The notes: generated by a model from the letters alone, not told the origin. A stretch of DNA of 64,000 nucleotides from Kordia jejudonensis (GCF_001005315.1 NZ_LBMG01000001.1:62001-126000); one strand, 5' to 3'. Counted from the first letter of the stretch, positions 27,052 through 37,331 are shown. Numbers and translations are program-made.

Positions 27052-28593
27052 TTAAGCCGTTTTTTCTGTTACCAAATTGGCTTTTACAAATTCTTTTGTT
27101 TTCTTCTCGTTAATTTTATTAGAACTTGTTTTGATTACTTTATCTGTAATATAAAAATGCTTCGGAATCATATATTCTGGTAAAATAGTTCGCAGTTGAT
27201 CTGCCAACCATTTGCCTTCCATGATTATTTCATTTTGAACTAATACATACGCATATATTTGTTTTTTTCCTTTGAATTCAAGTACGTCTGCAATGCAATA
27301 GTCAATATTTTCTATGGATAGTAGCGCGTCTCTTATTTCGTTTAGATTGATGCGTTTTCCTAATATTTTGACTTCACTGTCATTTCGTCCTTCAAAATAG
27401 TAGTTGCCATCCGCATCAAACTTTGCCAAATCGCCCGTTATATAATATTTTTCATCATCAAAATGAATAAATGCTTTTGCTGTCTGATCTGGAGCATTCC
27501 AGTAACCATCCATTAATTGATCGCCGCCAATGAGCAGCGTTCCCACCGTATTAGGTGTATGAATTGGTTGGTTTTTATCGTCCATCAACATTACTTTTAC
27601 ATCTTCAAAACCTTTCCCAATAGGATATAGTTTGGTTCGCTCATGATCGGCTTCTGTAATGGTATGTGCCATGCATAAAGAGTTGCACTCCGTAGGTCCA
27701 TAACCATTGTGTATGATGAGTCCTGGCACACTGTCGAGCCAACGGTTGATGAGTTTTACATCGCATACTTCTCCGCCTGTCATTAAAATTTTGAGTTTTG
27801 TATCACGATATTTACTAATCATTTCCGCATCTCCTGATATTAATGCCAATACTGAAGAGACACAGATAAGGTGTGTAATGTCGTTGTTTTTTACAAGATC
27901 TAGAATGAGTCTAGGAATTAATAGCTTTGTGTATACATATACGCCTGTTCCAAATAATAAGGGTAAAAAAGTATCTTGAATTCCTACATCAAAATGATAC
28001 GGTCCAAAATTTATGTTTCGCGAATGTTGATCAAATTGCAATAGATTGTTATGCGCTTTAAAGTACTGAATCATACTTTTATGACTCAAAATAACACCTT
28101 TGGGCATTCCTGTAGAACCGCTGGTATGAATGATAACTCCTGCATTGGTTTCATCATTGTTAGTGGTTTTGAAACTACTTTCCTTGTCATGCAAAGCTGC
28201 TATAGATTGGTAATTAATTGTCGGTACATGAATCACTTCTGAGAAACGATCAAGGTATTTTTGAGAAGATATAACCAAACATGCGTCGGTATTTTTGAGA
28301 ATAAATTCTGTTCTTTTGACTCCATTTTCTTTGTCTACTGGCACATAAATAGCTCCTGCTTTCCATATAGCAATAATGGCAACAATAATTTCTGAAGCTT
28401 TGTCTGTTATAACCAATACACGATCGCCGTACTTAATATTGTGATGCGCAACCATTTGTTGTGCAAGGTTGTTAGACTTATGCTCCAACTCATTGAATGT
28501 ATAACTTGTTTTGTGATTGAGAATTGCGAGCTGATTCGGAGTTTCTATACTCCAATGCTCAATAATATGTGCTAAAGTTTTTGCTGTATTCAT
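27052..28593 (-). CDS. Stand-alone adenylation enzyme (amino-acid-activating)
   Basis: 513 residues from MNTAKTLAHI; an ATG at 28620 is possible. Core motifs: VIIHTSGSTGMPKG (A3), FDVGIQDTF (A4), GYGPTECNS (A5), YITGDLAKF (A7), GRNDSEVKILGKRINLNEI (A8), SSNKINEKK (A10 Lys). By alignment the pocket reads D-V-Q-C-M-G-G-S-L; the Asp supports an alpha-amine or similar substrate, but the code matches nothing I recognise. A carrier protein lies on each side, giving an A-T pair that feeds the pathway in trans. It is clearly paralogous to the enzyme at 40915-42474. Confidence 0.88.
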   Translation of the reverse strand: MNTAKTLAHIIEHWSIETPNQLAILNHKTSYTFNELEHKSNNLAQQMVAHHNIKYGDRVLVITDKASEIIVAIIAIWKAGAIYVPVDKENGVKRTEFILKNTDACLVISSQKYLDRFSEVIHVPTINYQSIAALHDKESSFKTTNNDETNAGVIIHTSGSTGMPKGVILSHKSMIQYFKAHNNLLQFDQHSRNINFGPYHFDVGIQDTFLPLLFGTGVYVYTKLLIPRLILDLVKNNDITHLICVSSVLALISGDAEMISKYRDTKLKILMTGGEVCDVKLINRWLDSVPGLIIHNGYGPTECNSLCMAHTITEADHERTKLYPIGKGFEDVKVMLMDDKNQPIHTPNTVGTLLIGGDQLMDGYWNAPDQTAKAFIHFDDEKYYITGDLAKFDADGNYYFEGRNDSEVKILGKRINLNEIRDALLSIENIDYCIADVLEFKGKKQIYAYVLVQNEIIMEGKWLADQLRTILPEYMIPKHFYITDKVIKTSSNKINEKKTKEFVKANLVTEKTA

Positions 28594-28688
28594 ATGTGTA
28601 TGTTTTCTATGGTGATACAATCAATCTTATAGATAAGTATGTTTTATATGGCATTGCGTTGACAAAGAATGGTACTGCACCTTTATTT

Positions 28689-28922
28689 TTATTGCTTAAA
28701 GGTGGCTAGGTAATTCAGGAGTTCTTCTACGGTTTTGAATTCTCCTATTTTTTCGGCGTCTAAATCGGTCATTTTTATAGATAAAGATTTGCATGCTTTG
28801 TTGAGAAACATGATCATTTTCATGGAAGTAAATCCTAAATCGTCTTCCAATTGAGTTGTAGCCGTAATTTCTTGATCATAATCAGAAGCGCCTTTGAGTA
28901 TCGTTAATAATTCTTGATTCAT
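28689..28922 (-). CDS. Free-standing acyl/peptidyl carrier protein
   Basis: 77 residues with the modification site in DDLGFTSMKMIMF. It lies upstream of the adenylation gene and downstream of the exporter gene. It differs clearly from the carrier at 26744, so two carriers flank one A enzyme. Confidence 0.88.
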   Translation of the reverse strand: MNQELLTILKGASDYDQEITATTQLEDDLGFTSMKMIMFLNKACKSLSIKMTDLDAEKIGEFKTVEELLNYLATFKQ

Positions 28923-28968
28923 AATTTGTATTTGTTTGAAAGTAAGAGGTAATTAGTGTGTGTTTGGC

Positions 28969-30606
28969 TTAAATCCAAGAAGCATCTTTTAGTTCTTTGA
29001 TGGTTGCTGCATCGATATCTTTTACTATTTGACCGTAATCGAATTTTACAATACGATCTGCATATTCAAAATACATATCATCATGTGTTACTGCAATGAT
29101 GGTTTTTCCTTGTTTTTGTAATCTTGGAATTAATTCGGTATAGAAATATTTTCTAAAATGTGGATCTTGATCTGCCGCCCATTCATCCAACACAAGAATT
29201 GGTTTTTTCTCCAGAAGTGCAAATATGAGTGACATACGTTTGCTTTGTCCTTTAGAAAAGTTTCTTCGACTAGCTTCATCCGAAGTGTCCGCAACCACAG
29301 TGTCCATTTGCATCAGTTTGAGCAACTCTTCGTATTGCATATTGTCATCTAATTCGTAATCTTCATAGTTTTGAGAGAATAAATGATTGTTGGTAAATAC
29401 CGCCGCAACTAAGTTTTGAATGTTTTCTTTAGAATCGATCAAAGAATCGTTTAGTTTTATGTTTCCGCCAGTAGGTTCGTATAATCCTGTAAGTGTTTTA
29501 ATAAATGTACTTTTCCCAGAACCATTTCCTCCAATGATAAATATGGTTTCTCCTTTTTTAATTTCTAAATTAATCGGTCCCAAGACAAAATGCTGTTCGT
29601 CAGCTTCTGTAGCTTGTTCGTAACTGTATTCAATATTGTCAAAATTAATTTTTTGAAAAGATGCTGCACTTTTTACTTCTACTTCATCATGTTGAATTTG
29701 AAAGTCGTTGATGAAATTTCTAATTCTTTTACGGGCTACCATAAAGCGCGTATACATTTGTTGCAGATTGATCAAATTGTTGATCGGACCCGAAATAAAA
29801 AGAATGATAACGACGTACGCAATGATGTCTTCTCGGTTCAAAATTCCCCATTCGGGTAATAAAAATAAAATGGTTGTTATGACAAAATACAATCCATATT
29901 GACTGATTAAGTTGATGGATAGAAAGACATAGTTAATTTTAAAATCTAATACACCAGCTTGATCTCGGTTTGGAAATAAGAACTTGTTCATTAGGTTTTT
30001 TCTGCGAAAGAAATTTAATTTCAATTCTTTGAAACCTTTCATGACATCTTGTACATATTTGTAATAGTAATCGTTGTAGCTTCTTAATTTTTCTACGTGT
30101 TTCGACATAGAATTCATTACAATGAAATAACTAAAGGCTACTACCAAGACGAGTCCAATAACAATTAGTGCCGCCGAAACCGACAATGAAAACATATATA
30201 TCAAACACAAAATGAGCATTAGCAACGAATTTACCGTGTGTGTTACGGTATACGGCAAAAGAGAAAACGTTCGCAAGTCTTCCACTGCCGTAAAAAAACG
30301 TTGTGTTCCCAGTTTTTCAAGGATGTTAAGTGGCGTTTGTAACATTTTTCTAAACAGTTTTTTCTCATTGTTGTATAACATGAGAAATACATACTTATTG
30401 AGGTATTTTTGAAATACAATGTTTAGTAAATACGTGTATACAACCAATCCTAAAAACACGAATCCCATATGACTTTTCAAGAATACTGGATTTCCCGACA
30501 ACGCATTATTAATGATAAATATGATCACAAAACTTAACACAGAATTCAATAATGAATACATGAGTAAGTAAAAGACTTGTTTTGTAGAAATTTTAAATAG
30601 TTGCAT
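28969..30606 (-). CDS. Cyclic-peptide-type ABC exporter (SyrD/PvdE-like)
   Basis: 545 residues: six membrane helices (about 1-290) then an ATPase domain (about 320-545). Walker A is GGNGSGKST, the signature is FSKGQSKRMSL, Walker B is PILVLDEWAADQDP, and the H-loop is AVTHDD. This half-transporter family exports NRPS products such as syringomycin and pyoverdine precursors across the inner membrane. Probably exports the cluster's peptide. Its start overlaps the end of the type II thioesterase gene by 14 bases. Confidence 0.9.
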   Translation of the reverse strand: MQLFKISTKQVFYLLMYSLLNSVLSFVIIFIINNALSGNPVFLKSHMGFVFLGLVVYTYLLNIVFQKYLNKYVFLMLYNNEKKLFRKMLQTPLNILEKLGTQRFFTAVEDLRTFSLLPYTVTHTVNSLLMLILCLIYMFSLSVSAALIVIGLVLVVAFSYFIVMNSMSKHVEKLRSYNDYYYKYVQDVMKGFKELKLNFFRRKNLMNKFLFPNRDQAGVLDFKINYVFLSINLISQYGLYFVITTILFLLPEWGILNREDIIAYVVIILFISGPINNLINLQQMYTRFMVARKRIRNFINDFQIQHDEVEVKSAASFQKINFDNIEYSYEQATEADEQHFVLGPINLEIKKGETIFIIGGNGSGKSTFIKTLTGLYEPTGGNIKLNDSLIDSKENIQNLVAAVFTNNHLFSQNYEDYELDDNMQYEELLKLMQMDTVVADTSDEASRRNFSKGQSKRMSLIFALLEKKPILVLDEWAADQDPHFRKYFYTELIPRLQKQGKTIIAVTHDDMYFEYADRIVKFDYGQIVKDIDAATIKELKDASWI

Positions 30607-31291
30607 TTATTTGAAATATGCTTTGAAAATATTGAATAAAATATGGTGTGTGATCGAAGATGAAAAAGTGATTTCCTGTAAGTTGTTGTATCTGTACATT
30701 TTTGTCCGTTTCTCTATTCCAATCGTATATGTTGCTTTCGCTAATTCCTTCTGTTGTTCCATAAAAAACATCGATAGGAATGGGTAGTTTTTGAGCTATT
30801 TGATATTGATATGTTTCTACACATTCAAAATCTTTTCGCAAGCCAGGTTCTAGCATTTCTCTAATGCTTTTTTCTAATAGTAATTCGTTGGGCAAACCGC
30901 CTAATTCATCTAATACTTTCCAGAAATTATCGCTTGGCAATGTATATGTTTTATGATCTACGGAATGACAAGGTGCATTGCGTCCACTTACAACCAATTT
31001 TAAAGGTAATGGCAGATTTTTTTGAGCTATTATTTTACAAATTTCGTATCCAACCAACGCGCCCATACTATGTCCGTACACTACATATGGCTCGTCAGCA
31101 ATAATAGGCAGGATCGATTTTAGTATAATGGCTGCAACTTCTTGAATGGTTTTCTTATGATATTTATTGTTTTTGACCGAATCAAAATATCCAATACCAA
31201 CCAAGTCAATACTTTTGTTCTCTAATTCTTTTCTTAGATAGTTGAATGAATGTTTGCTTCCGCCTGCAAATGGTAATGCAATGATTTTCAT
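30593..31291 (-). CDS. Type II thioesterase
   Basis: 232 residues: LPFAGGSKHSFNYL at the N-terminus, nucleophile elbow VYGHSMGALVGYE, acid in VFYGTTEG and His in TGNHFFIFD. Removes wrong or stalled acyl groups from carrier domains of NRPSs. Eight tandem carrier domains plus several free carriers give it much to edit. Confidence 0.92.
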   Translation of the reverse strand: MKIIALPFAGGSKHSFNYLRKELENKSIDLVGIGYFDSVKNNKYHKKTIQEVAAIILKSILPIIADEPYVVYGHSMGALVGYEICKIIAQKNLPLPLKLVVSGRNAPCHSVDHKTYTLPSDNFWKVLDELGGLPNELLLEKSIREMLEPGLRKDFECVETYQYQIAQKLPIPIDVFYGTTEGISESNIYDWNRETDKNVQIQQLTGNHFFIFDHTPYFIQYFQSIFQINATI

Positions 31292-31302
31292 GAGTTTCTA
31301 CT

Positions 31303-32514
31303 TTAGGCAACCGTTTCTATAAAATCAGCAAATACCTGCTGTAGCTCTTTTGGCGCATCAAATAAGGAAGCATGATCTCCTTTTTTACGCTGATAAAATA
31401 CTTTGTGTTTTAAACGTTCATTTAAGCGTAGTGAACCGCCTGGATGTGCCGTTGTATCTTCTTCGCTTGTTACGACTAATACTTTTTGTTGAATGTCATC
31501 GGCAACCATGTTACTGTCATACGCCATAATATTCTCGTTGATTTTAGAATAGGTATAAAGTAGCTTGTCATCAATAAACGGATACATCATAATACAACCC
31601 AAATGTGGCGCTAAGGTTTTAATGGTTCTTGGTGTACAAATGAGTTCGCGAATGCCTTCTGCTTCTTCCAAGCTACCATATGCCATCATCATTGTAGATT
31701 TTATATTTTTTTGATGAATGGTTAAGATGCTATTGTCTCGCCAATTGTAATCGCCATGCCAAACACTAGCCGATGTAAATAGCGATGGATACGACGTTAG
31801 GCTTTGCATGGTAAGAATTGCGCCGCCGCACATTCCAAAAATATGTACATTTTCTTTGTCAAAATGACGAACAATTGCTACCATATCTTCCGATTGTGCT
31901 TTGACATCAAAGTTGGTAATATTTGGCGTTACTTCTGTGAATAAGTTGCGCGTTTCCCAAGTAATTACATGGTAATTTTCCCCTAAAAATTGCATCCAAG
32001 CTTGTCCAATAACCCACGGCATTCCACATGGCAATACCAACAAAATGGTAGGTTTTTTTTCATCGCCATAAGTGTATACAGGAAGTGATGTGTTGTCAAA
32101 ACTTATTATCGTATGTTTGGTAACTTTTGTAGCAATATGATCATTTAATATGTAATTGATTTCTTCTGCATTGGCTTCAAACGTGGTATTGCTTTTTTCA
32201 ATACAATCTGTAATGGTAATGTGCGCCATTTTTTCATAAAACGACAAGGATTCATATGATGTTGCTACCAAGGAAATATAATTTTCAATACCATTCCATT
32301 TGATAATTTCGCGCATTGTTTCATTGAAACCAGCAAGATCTCTTTGTACTATTGTAAATGAGGTTTGTGTATATTCAACAATAGGTTTTATACCTAATAT
32401 AGCCGTTTGTAACGCATGAATTGCGGTTACTTTTTCCATATCTATATTGAGTGGTGTTTGTTGTTCCAATGTATTTGTTTTTTTGAATGAGTATGTGTTT
32501 GTTGTTAGATCCAA
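31303..32514 (-). CDS. SyrC-like aminoacyl transferase (alpha/beta hydrolase fold, Cys nucleophile)
   Basis: 403 residues. A ~130-residue N-terminal extension precedes an alpha/beta-hydrolase core. The nucleophile elbow reads IFGMCGGAI with Cys229 instead of Ser; SyrC of the syringomycin pathway also uses a Cys (Cys224) to carry 4-chlorothreonine from SyrB1 to SyrE. The acid lies in VVTSEEDTTAHPGG and a late His in KGDHASLF. Length is close to SyrC. With a SyrB2-like chlorinase and a Thr-specific A-T protein next door, it very probably shuttles chlorothreonine to the A-less C-T-TE module at 43533. Overlaps the cupin stop by 10 bases. Confidence 0.85.
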   Translation of the reverse strand: MDLTTNTYSFKKTNTLEQQTPLNIDMEKVTAIHALQTAILGIKPIVEYTQTSFTIVQRDLAGFNETMREIIKWNGIENYISLVATSYESLSFYEKMAHITITDCIEKSNTTFEANAEEINYILNDHIATKVTKHTIISFDNTSLPVYTYGDEKKPTILLVLPCGMPWVIGQAWMQFLGENYHVITWETRNLFTEVTPNITNFDVKAQSEDMVAIVRHFDKENVHIFGMCGGAILTMQSLTSYPSLFTSASVWHGDYNWRDNSILTIHQKNIKSTMMMAYGSLEEAEGIRELICTPRTIKTLAPHLGCIMMYPFIDDKLLYTYSKINENIMAYDSNMVADDIQQKVLVVTSEEDTTAHPGGSLRLNERLKHKVFYQRKKGDHASLFDAPKELQQVFADFIETVA

Positions 32515-32867
32515 TCAGGTACCATTGTCAGCGTGTTTTCTTCTTCTCCTGTGTTTACCGTCATTTTTGGCTCAAATAGCAGTACTTTGACTTCTTCGTT
32601 ATTTTTTGTCACAGGACAGTGTTCTACGCCTTTTGGAATAATGGCCATATTTCCAGCATTGAGTACTAAATCTTTATCGCGCAATTTGATAATGAGTGTG
32701 CCTTCCAACACATAAAAAAGTTCATCTTCATGTTCGTGACTATGCCAGCAAAATTCTCCTTTAAATTTGGCAACTTTTACATATTGATTGTTCAATTCGC
32801 CAATGATATATGGATTCCAATGTTCGGTAAATCCTTCAAATTTTTCTTGTAATGAGAGTACGTTCAT
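32505..32867 (-). CDS. Cupin protein
   Basis: 120 residues, one cupin domain. Motif 1 is WHSHEHEDELFYVLEG (His-x-His, Glu) and motif 2 is MAIIPKGVEHCPV (PxGxxH), so the full metal site is present. It lies between the chlorinase and the SyrC-like gene. Possible roles are metal or substrate handling or a small isomerase/oxygenase step; the sequence does not decide. Confidence 0.85.
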   Translation of the reverse strand: MNVLSLQEKFEGFTEHWNPYIIGELNNQYVKVAKFKGEFCWHSHEHEDELFYVLEGTLIIKLRDKDLVLNAGNMAIIPKGVEHCPVTKNNEEVKVLLFEPKMTVNTGEEENTLTMVPDWI

Positions 32868-32905
32868 TTGTGTTGTGACTTTATTGCTTTTGTGAAAAGT
32901 AAGTA

Positions 32906-32955
32906 AGAAAAAGCTATTTGCTAAGCTGCTTTTGGTATTGCAAATAGCTTTTTCT
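32906..32955 (-). terminator. Strong hairpin between chlorinase and cupin genes, possible internal terminator
   Basis: 16-base perfect inverted repeat AGAAAAAGCTATTTGC / GCAAATAGCTTTTTCT with an 18-base loop. The 3' arm carries a TTTTT tract on either strand, so it can act as a bidirectional or attenuating terminator inside an otherwise continuous run of minus-strand genes. Confidence 0.6.
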
Positions 32956-32973
32956 GTGGTGTGTGATTAAAAA

Positions 32974-33936
32974 TTATACTTGCACTCCTTTTACGATTTC
33001 TTCAAAAGGAATTCCTGTAGTTGTTTCAGTTCTCATTTTATTTGATTCGTTTGTATTTTCTCCAGATACAACCACAACTCCGTAATTTTCTAAAGAGATT
33101 TTTCCTCCATATTCAATTACTTCGTCCAGTCCTGGATAAATGTTTACAATAGATGGCACATAACGAGAAACGTATCCTAAACGCATGTTGTTTGTTTTTC
33201 CTTCATGACGATGCGATGCGTGCATTAATGTTGACCAGAAAATGATAAATTGTCCAGCTTTCATTTTCATAGAAACCGCTTTTGACTCGTCTGGTTTCCA
33301 GCTTGGATCTTTTTGAAGATTTCTATAGTCGTATCCAAAAAATCCTCTTTTTTCTCCATCTTTTTCAAGATTGTTGTTTGCTTCTGGATCGTATTCCATT
33401 TCTTTCGATTCATCGTAGAACATTTCTTCGTGTGTTCCAGGAATAAATTGCAAGCAAGCCGTATCAATATCTGTGTCTGTAAATGCAGTCCAAACTGTTA
33501 ATGTTCCTCCAAAACCATCTAAATCTGGCCATAATATTTGTGGCTCTCCACTTGCGTTTTCAAAGGTGTCTGCTTGGTGCCAGTCTGTTCCTTCATCGCC
33601 TGGATATTTTGGAAAGAACTCGCTTCGCCAGCACACTACATTTTCTCCGAATACATCATTTAGTTTGTTTACAATTTCTGGACGACATACATGATTTGCC
33701 AAAAATTCATTGTCTAAGTGACGATCATAGTTTGCAATGTTAGTTCCTCCAGAGATGGAGTTGTCATCTGTGTATACTGCTTTACTTCTATCGAGCATTT
33801 TGAGACGTTCACGCTTCCAAATATTTTTTATTTCTTCTGGCTCATATAAGGTAAAAGGTCCAGCATATCCGTTTTTTCTAAAATCTTTGATTTGCTCTTC
33901 TGTTAAAGCAAACTTTCTTTTTTTGGTGTTTTCCAT
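32974..33936 (-). CDS. Non-heme Fe/2-oxoglutarate chlorinase, SyrB2-like (4-chlorothreonine forming)
   Basis: 320 residues, alignable by eye with SyrB2 almost end to end, with a constant +4 offset: [42 protein letters not shown] and [15 protein letters not shown] are shared. Iron ligands are His120 and His239; the usual Asp is Ala122 (HQA), which leaves room for chloride and is the hallmark of halogenases over hydroxylases. Arg252 fits the 2-oxoglutarate-binding position. SyrB2 chlorinates the methyl of Thr bound to SyrB1, and here the gene starts 12 bases after a Thr-specific A-T protein ends. Product inferred as carrier-bound 4-chlorothreonine. Confidence 0.95.
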   Translation of the reverse strand: MENTKKRKFALTEEQIKDFRKNGYAGPFTLYEPEEIKNIWKRERLKMLDRSKAVYTDDNSISGGTNIANYDRHLDNEFLANHVCRPEIVNKLNDVFGENVVCWRSEFFPKYPGDEGTDWHQADTFENASGEPQILWPDLDGFGGTLTVWTAFTDTDIDTACLQFIPGTHEEMFYDESKEMEYDPEANNNLEKDGEKRGFFGYDYRNLQKDPSWKPDESKAVSMKMKAGQFIIFWSTLMHASHRHEGKTNNMRLGYVSRYVPSIVNIYPGLDEVIEYGGKISLENYGVVVVSGENTNESNKMRTETTTGIPFEEIVKGVQV

Positions 33937-33947
33937 GTTAAAATAAT

Positions 33948-36900
33948 TTAGCTTTTGATTTTTTGTTTAATATTCAAGTTTTGGTTAATTATAGCTTTGG
34001 CAAAAGATGATTTGGTCAATCCTTCTGTAAACTGACTGGTGTTGAGACTGATTCCATATACATCTTTTACTTGTTTTATGAGTTGAATGAGTGACAATGA
34101 AGTTCCGCCAATATCAAAAAAATCATCATGGTTTCCGATATTGTTTTTTCCAAGAACATGTTCCCACATAAGATTAATTTCGTGGTGTACTTTTTGTTCT
34201 TTTTTGTAATCCTGTAGTTTTTTTACAAAAAGATGGAACGAGATACCTTCTGCAAAATCACTTGTATTGATTTTTACTCCAAATTCATCTTGTGTCTTTT
34301 TGATCAACTGAATTAACGAGAGTGAGGTGCCGCCAAGATCAAAGAAATCTACATTTTCAGGAACTTTTTCAATATTTAGAATGTCTTTCCAAAGCATTGC
34401 AATTTTAGCTGACTGCTCTTTTGCATGTAATTGCGATTGTAGTTCTGCGTGGAAACTTTCAATAGAAATACCTTCTGCAAAACTTGAAGTACTCAATGCA
34501 ATACCGTAACGTTCTTTCACTTTAGCAATGAGTTGTATGAGTGACAGTGATGTACCGCCAATATCAAAAAAGTCTGCATGTGCATCAATGGTTTCTGTTT
34601 GCAATACTTCTTTCCAAAGGTCTACAATATTGGTTTTTAGGTCTTTCTTTTGGGTATGATTTTTTATTTCTGCTACAAAAGATGTAAGTGTAAGTCCGTC
34701 AATAAATTTTGACGTATTTACCGAAATCCCAAATGTTTCTTTGGTCTTTTTTAAGAGTTGAATTAGCGATAATGAGGTGCCTCCCATATCAAAAAAGTCT
34801 TCTTCTTTGGCAATGTTATCAGTTTGTAAAACTTCCTTCCAGAGATTTTCAACCGTAACTTCTGTTTCATCTTTTGCTGTAAGTGCTTTTATTTCTGCTA
34901 CAAAAGATGCAAACGTGAGTCCGTCAATAAATTTTGATGTGTTTACCGAAATTCCAAATGTTTCTTTGGTCTTTTTTAAGAGTTGAATTAGCGATAATGA
35001 GGTGCCGCCCATGTCAAAAAAGTCTTCTTCTTTGGCAATGTTGTCGGTTTGCAAAACTTCCTTCCAGAGATTTTCAACCACAACTTCTGTTTCGTCTTTT
35101 TCTGTAAGTGCTTTTATTTCTGCTACAAAAGATGCAAAAGTGAGTCCGTCAATAAATTTTGATGTGTTTACTGAAATTCCGAATGTTTCTTTCGTCTTTT
35201 TTAAGAGTTGAATTAACGATAATGAGGTGCCACCGATGTCAAAAAAGTCTTCTTCTTTGGCAATGTTGTCAGTTTGTAAGACTTGCTTCCAGAGATTTTC
35301 AACCACAACTTCTGTTTCGTCTTTTTCTGTAAGTGCTTTTATTTCTGCTACAAAAGATGCAAATGTGAGTCCGTCAATAAATTTTGATGTGTTTACTGAA
35401 ATTCCGAATGTTTCTTTCGTCTTTTTTAAGAGTTGAATTAACGATAATGAGGTGCCACCGATGTCAAAAAAGTCTTCTTCTTTGGCAATGTTGTCAGTTT
35501 GTAAGACTTGCTTCCAGAGATTTTCAACCACAACTTCTGTTTCGTCTTTTTCTGTAAGTGCTTTTATTTCTGCTACAAAAGATGCAAATGTGAGTCCGTC
35601 AATAAATTTTGACGTGTTTACCGAAATTCCGAATGTTTCTTTGGTCTTTTTTAAGAGTTGAATTAACGATAGTGATGTGCCGCCAATGTCGAAAAAGTCT
35701 GCATGTTCTTCAATGGTTTCTGTTTGTACTATTTCTTTCCACAAGCTTGCTACAGAAGTTTGTACTGGTGGCGCTACCGCATCGCTGGCAGTATTTGTAT
35801 CAATTGCGCTCAACGCTTTCAGGTCTAATTTTCCATTTGCTGTAAGCGGAAATTCGTCGCAAACTATATTTTCAAAAGGAATCATATAGTTTGGTAAGTT
35901 GGCGCGCAAGTTTGTAAATACTTGTTTTGATAGTTCTTGTTTTTCAGCTGTACTGAGCTTTGAACTTGTTAAGAGATAGTTGTACAAACCTTCTTGACTT
36001 CCCGATATTTTTTTTACCAATACTACTGATTTTAGCACTTTTGGATGTTGTAAGGAAACTGAAATAATTTCATCAAGTTCAATTCTAAATCCGTTTAGTT
36101 GTACTTGATTGTCATTTCGTCCTACATAAAAATATTCGCCATTTGCAAAATATGCTTCATCACCAGTTTTGTAGAGTCTGCATTTTTTTCCTGCAATTGT
36201 TTTGGTTAAGAAACGTTCTTCTGTTAAAGCTGGTTTGTTTAGGTATTCTTTCGCCAATCCAGCTCCTGAGATATACATTTCTGCAATTGTTCCTTCTTCG
36301 TTTACAACAGCATCATTTTCATCTAGTAGATGTATGTCTAAATCGGTAATTGGCAATCCTATTGGACTTAGCTCTGGCGTATTGAAATCTTCATTGGTAA
36401 TTTCTCTATACGTAACGTGTACTGTAGTTTCGGTAATTCCGTACATATTGATGAGCGCTATCGTTGAGAGTGGATATCGGTTTACCCAAGGTTTTAATAG
36501 ATTGATATCCAATTTTTCTCCTCCGAAAATCACACAACGTAGCGACGTAATTTTTTCGTTTTCATTTTTTTCTTCACGTATAAGGTTTGAAAAAGCTGTT
36601 GGTGTCTGATTGAGTATGGTGATTCCTTTTTCTTTGACTAAGTTTAAGAACATACGCGGATTTCTACTGATATTGAATGGTACAACGACCAATTCGCCAC
36701 CATGAAGCAAAGCGCCAAATACTTCCCAGACAGAGAAATCGAATGATAATGAGTGGAATAAGGTCCAAGTATCCTTTTCTGAGAAGTGAAAGTGTTTTTC
36801 TGTTTCACTAAAAAGTCGCATTACATTTTGATGCTGAATTACCACACCTTTTGGTTTTCCCGTGGTTCCTGAAGTATAAATTACATATGCATCTTCTGAA

Positions 36901-37331
36901 CGATTTTCTGTTGAAACTGGAATGTGATTGTGAGTTGCTTTGTAATCTACTTTTTCAATATTGACATTTTGAATGGCAGCATCAAGCGCAGTTTCAGTGT
37001 CTGAAAAAATTACATTTAGTTGACTATCTTCTATGATATAGTTGATCCGTTCGGAAGGATATAATGGATCAATAGGAACGTAAGCATATCCTGCTTTCAA
37101 GATTCCTAAAATGTGTATAATAGCATTGGCACTTTTTTTAAAGCAAACACCAATATACGTTGCTGTACTTAGTTTGTTTTTTATAATATGATTACAGATC
37201 GTATCCGAGTAATCATTTAACTCTTTGTACGTTAGCTGTTCATTCCCTGTCGTTATAGCAACCTTGTCAGGAAATTTAATAGCTACTTCTCTAAAAAGAG
37301 CATCAATTCGTTGTTGCTGAGAAATTTGCAT
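33948..37331 (-). CDS. Thr-activating A domain with eight tandem carrier domains (SyrB1-like)
   Basis: 1127 residues. No C domain: the A domain starts at residue 1 ([11 protein letters not shown] near 160, A10 NGKLDLKAL near 505). Its pocket reads D-F-W-N-I-G-M-V-H by alignment, the standard Thr code. Eight carrier domains follow at an exact 75-residue period, with GGTSL Ser at 553, 628, 703, 778, 853, 928, 1003 and 1078, all intact. Units 1-5 are nearly identical; 6-8 are more diverged. Function: activate Thr and present it to the SyrB2-like chlorinase encoded next. SyrB1 itself has one carrier; eight is exceptional for an NRPS. Confidence 0.96.
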   Translation of the reverse strand: MQISQQQRIDALFREVAIKFPDKVAITTGNEQLTYKELNDYSDTICNHIIKNKLSTATYIGVCFKKSANAIIHILGILKAGYAYVPIDPLYPSERINYIIEDSQLNVIFSDTETALDAAIQNVNIEKVDYKATHNHIPVSTENRSEDAYVIYTSGTTGKPKGVVIQHQNVMRLFSETEKHFHFSEKDTWTLFHSLSFDFSVWEVFGALLHGGELVVVPFNISRNPRMFLNLVKEKGITILNQTPTAFSNLIREEKNENEKITSLRCVIFGGEKLDINLLKPWVNRYPLSTIALINMYGITETTVHVTYREITNEDFNTPELSPIGLPITDLDIHLLDENDAVVNEEGTIAEMYISGAGLAKEYLNKPALTEERFLTKTIAGKKCRLYKTGDEAYFANGEYFYVGRNDNQVQLNGFRIELDEIISVSLQHPKVLKSVVLVKKISGSQEGLYNYLLTSSKLSTAEKQELSKQVFTNLRANLPNYMIPFENIVCDEFPLTANGKLDLKALSAIDTNTASDAVAPPVQTSVASLWKEIVQTETIEEHADFFDIGGTSLSLIQLLKKTKETFGISVNTSKFIDGLTFASFVAEIKALTEKDETEVVVENLWKQVLQTDNIAKEEDFFDIGGTSLSLIQLLKKTKETFGISVNTSKFIDGLTFASFVAEIKALTEKDETEVVVENLWKQVLQTDNIAKEEDFFDIGGTSLSLIQLLKKTKETFGISVNTSKFIDGLTFASFVAEIKALTEKDETEVVVENLWKEVLQTDNIAKEEDFFDMGGTSLSLIQLLKKTKETFGISVNTSKFIDGLTFASFVAEIKALTAKDETEVTVENLWKEVLQTDNIAKEEDFFDMGGTSLSLIQLLKKTKETFGISVNTSKFIDGLTLTSFVAEIKNHTQKKDLKTNIVDLWKEVLQTETIDAHADFFDIGGTSLSLIQLIAKVKERYGIALSTSSFAEGISIESFHAELQSQLHAKEQSAKIAMLWKDILNIEKVPENVDFFDLGGTSLSLIQLIKKTQDEFGVKINTSDFAEGISFHLFVKKLQDYKKEQKVHHEINLMWEHVLGKNNIGNHDDFFDIGGTSLSLIQLIKQVKDVYGISLNTSQFTEGLTKSSFAKAIINQNLNIKQKIKS
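33951..35747 (-). repeat. Tandem array of eight carrier-domain units, 225 bp period
   Basis: Eight units of exactly 225 bp in frame inside the A-T8 gene (residues 529-1127). From about 34670 to 35690 successive units differ by only a few bases, implying recent duplication or gene conversion; the units near 33951-34600 are older. The reading frame is open throughout and no unit has lost its Ser. Confidence 0.95.

Noticed and set aside
32974-33936. Phytanoyl-CoA-type hydroxylase
   Set aside because: The HxD Asp is Ala122 and the whole chain follows SyrB2, so halogenase is much the better call.
34777-35889. Series of ~69-residue plus-strand frames starting [10 protein letters not shown]
   Set aside because: They are antisense shadows of the eight carrier-domain repeats and recur because the DNA repeats.
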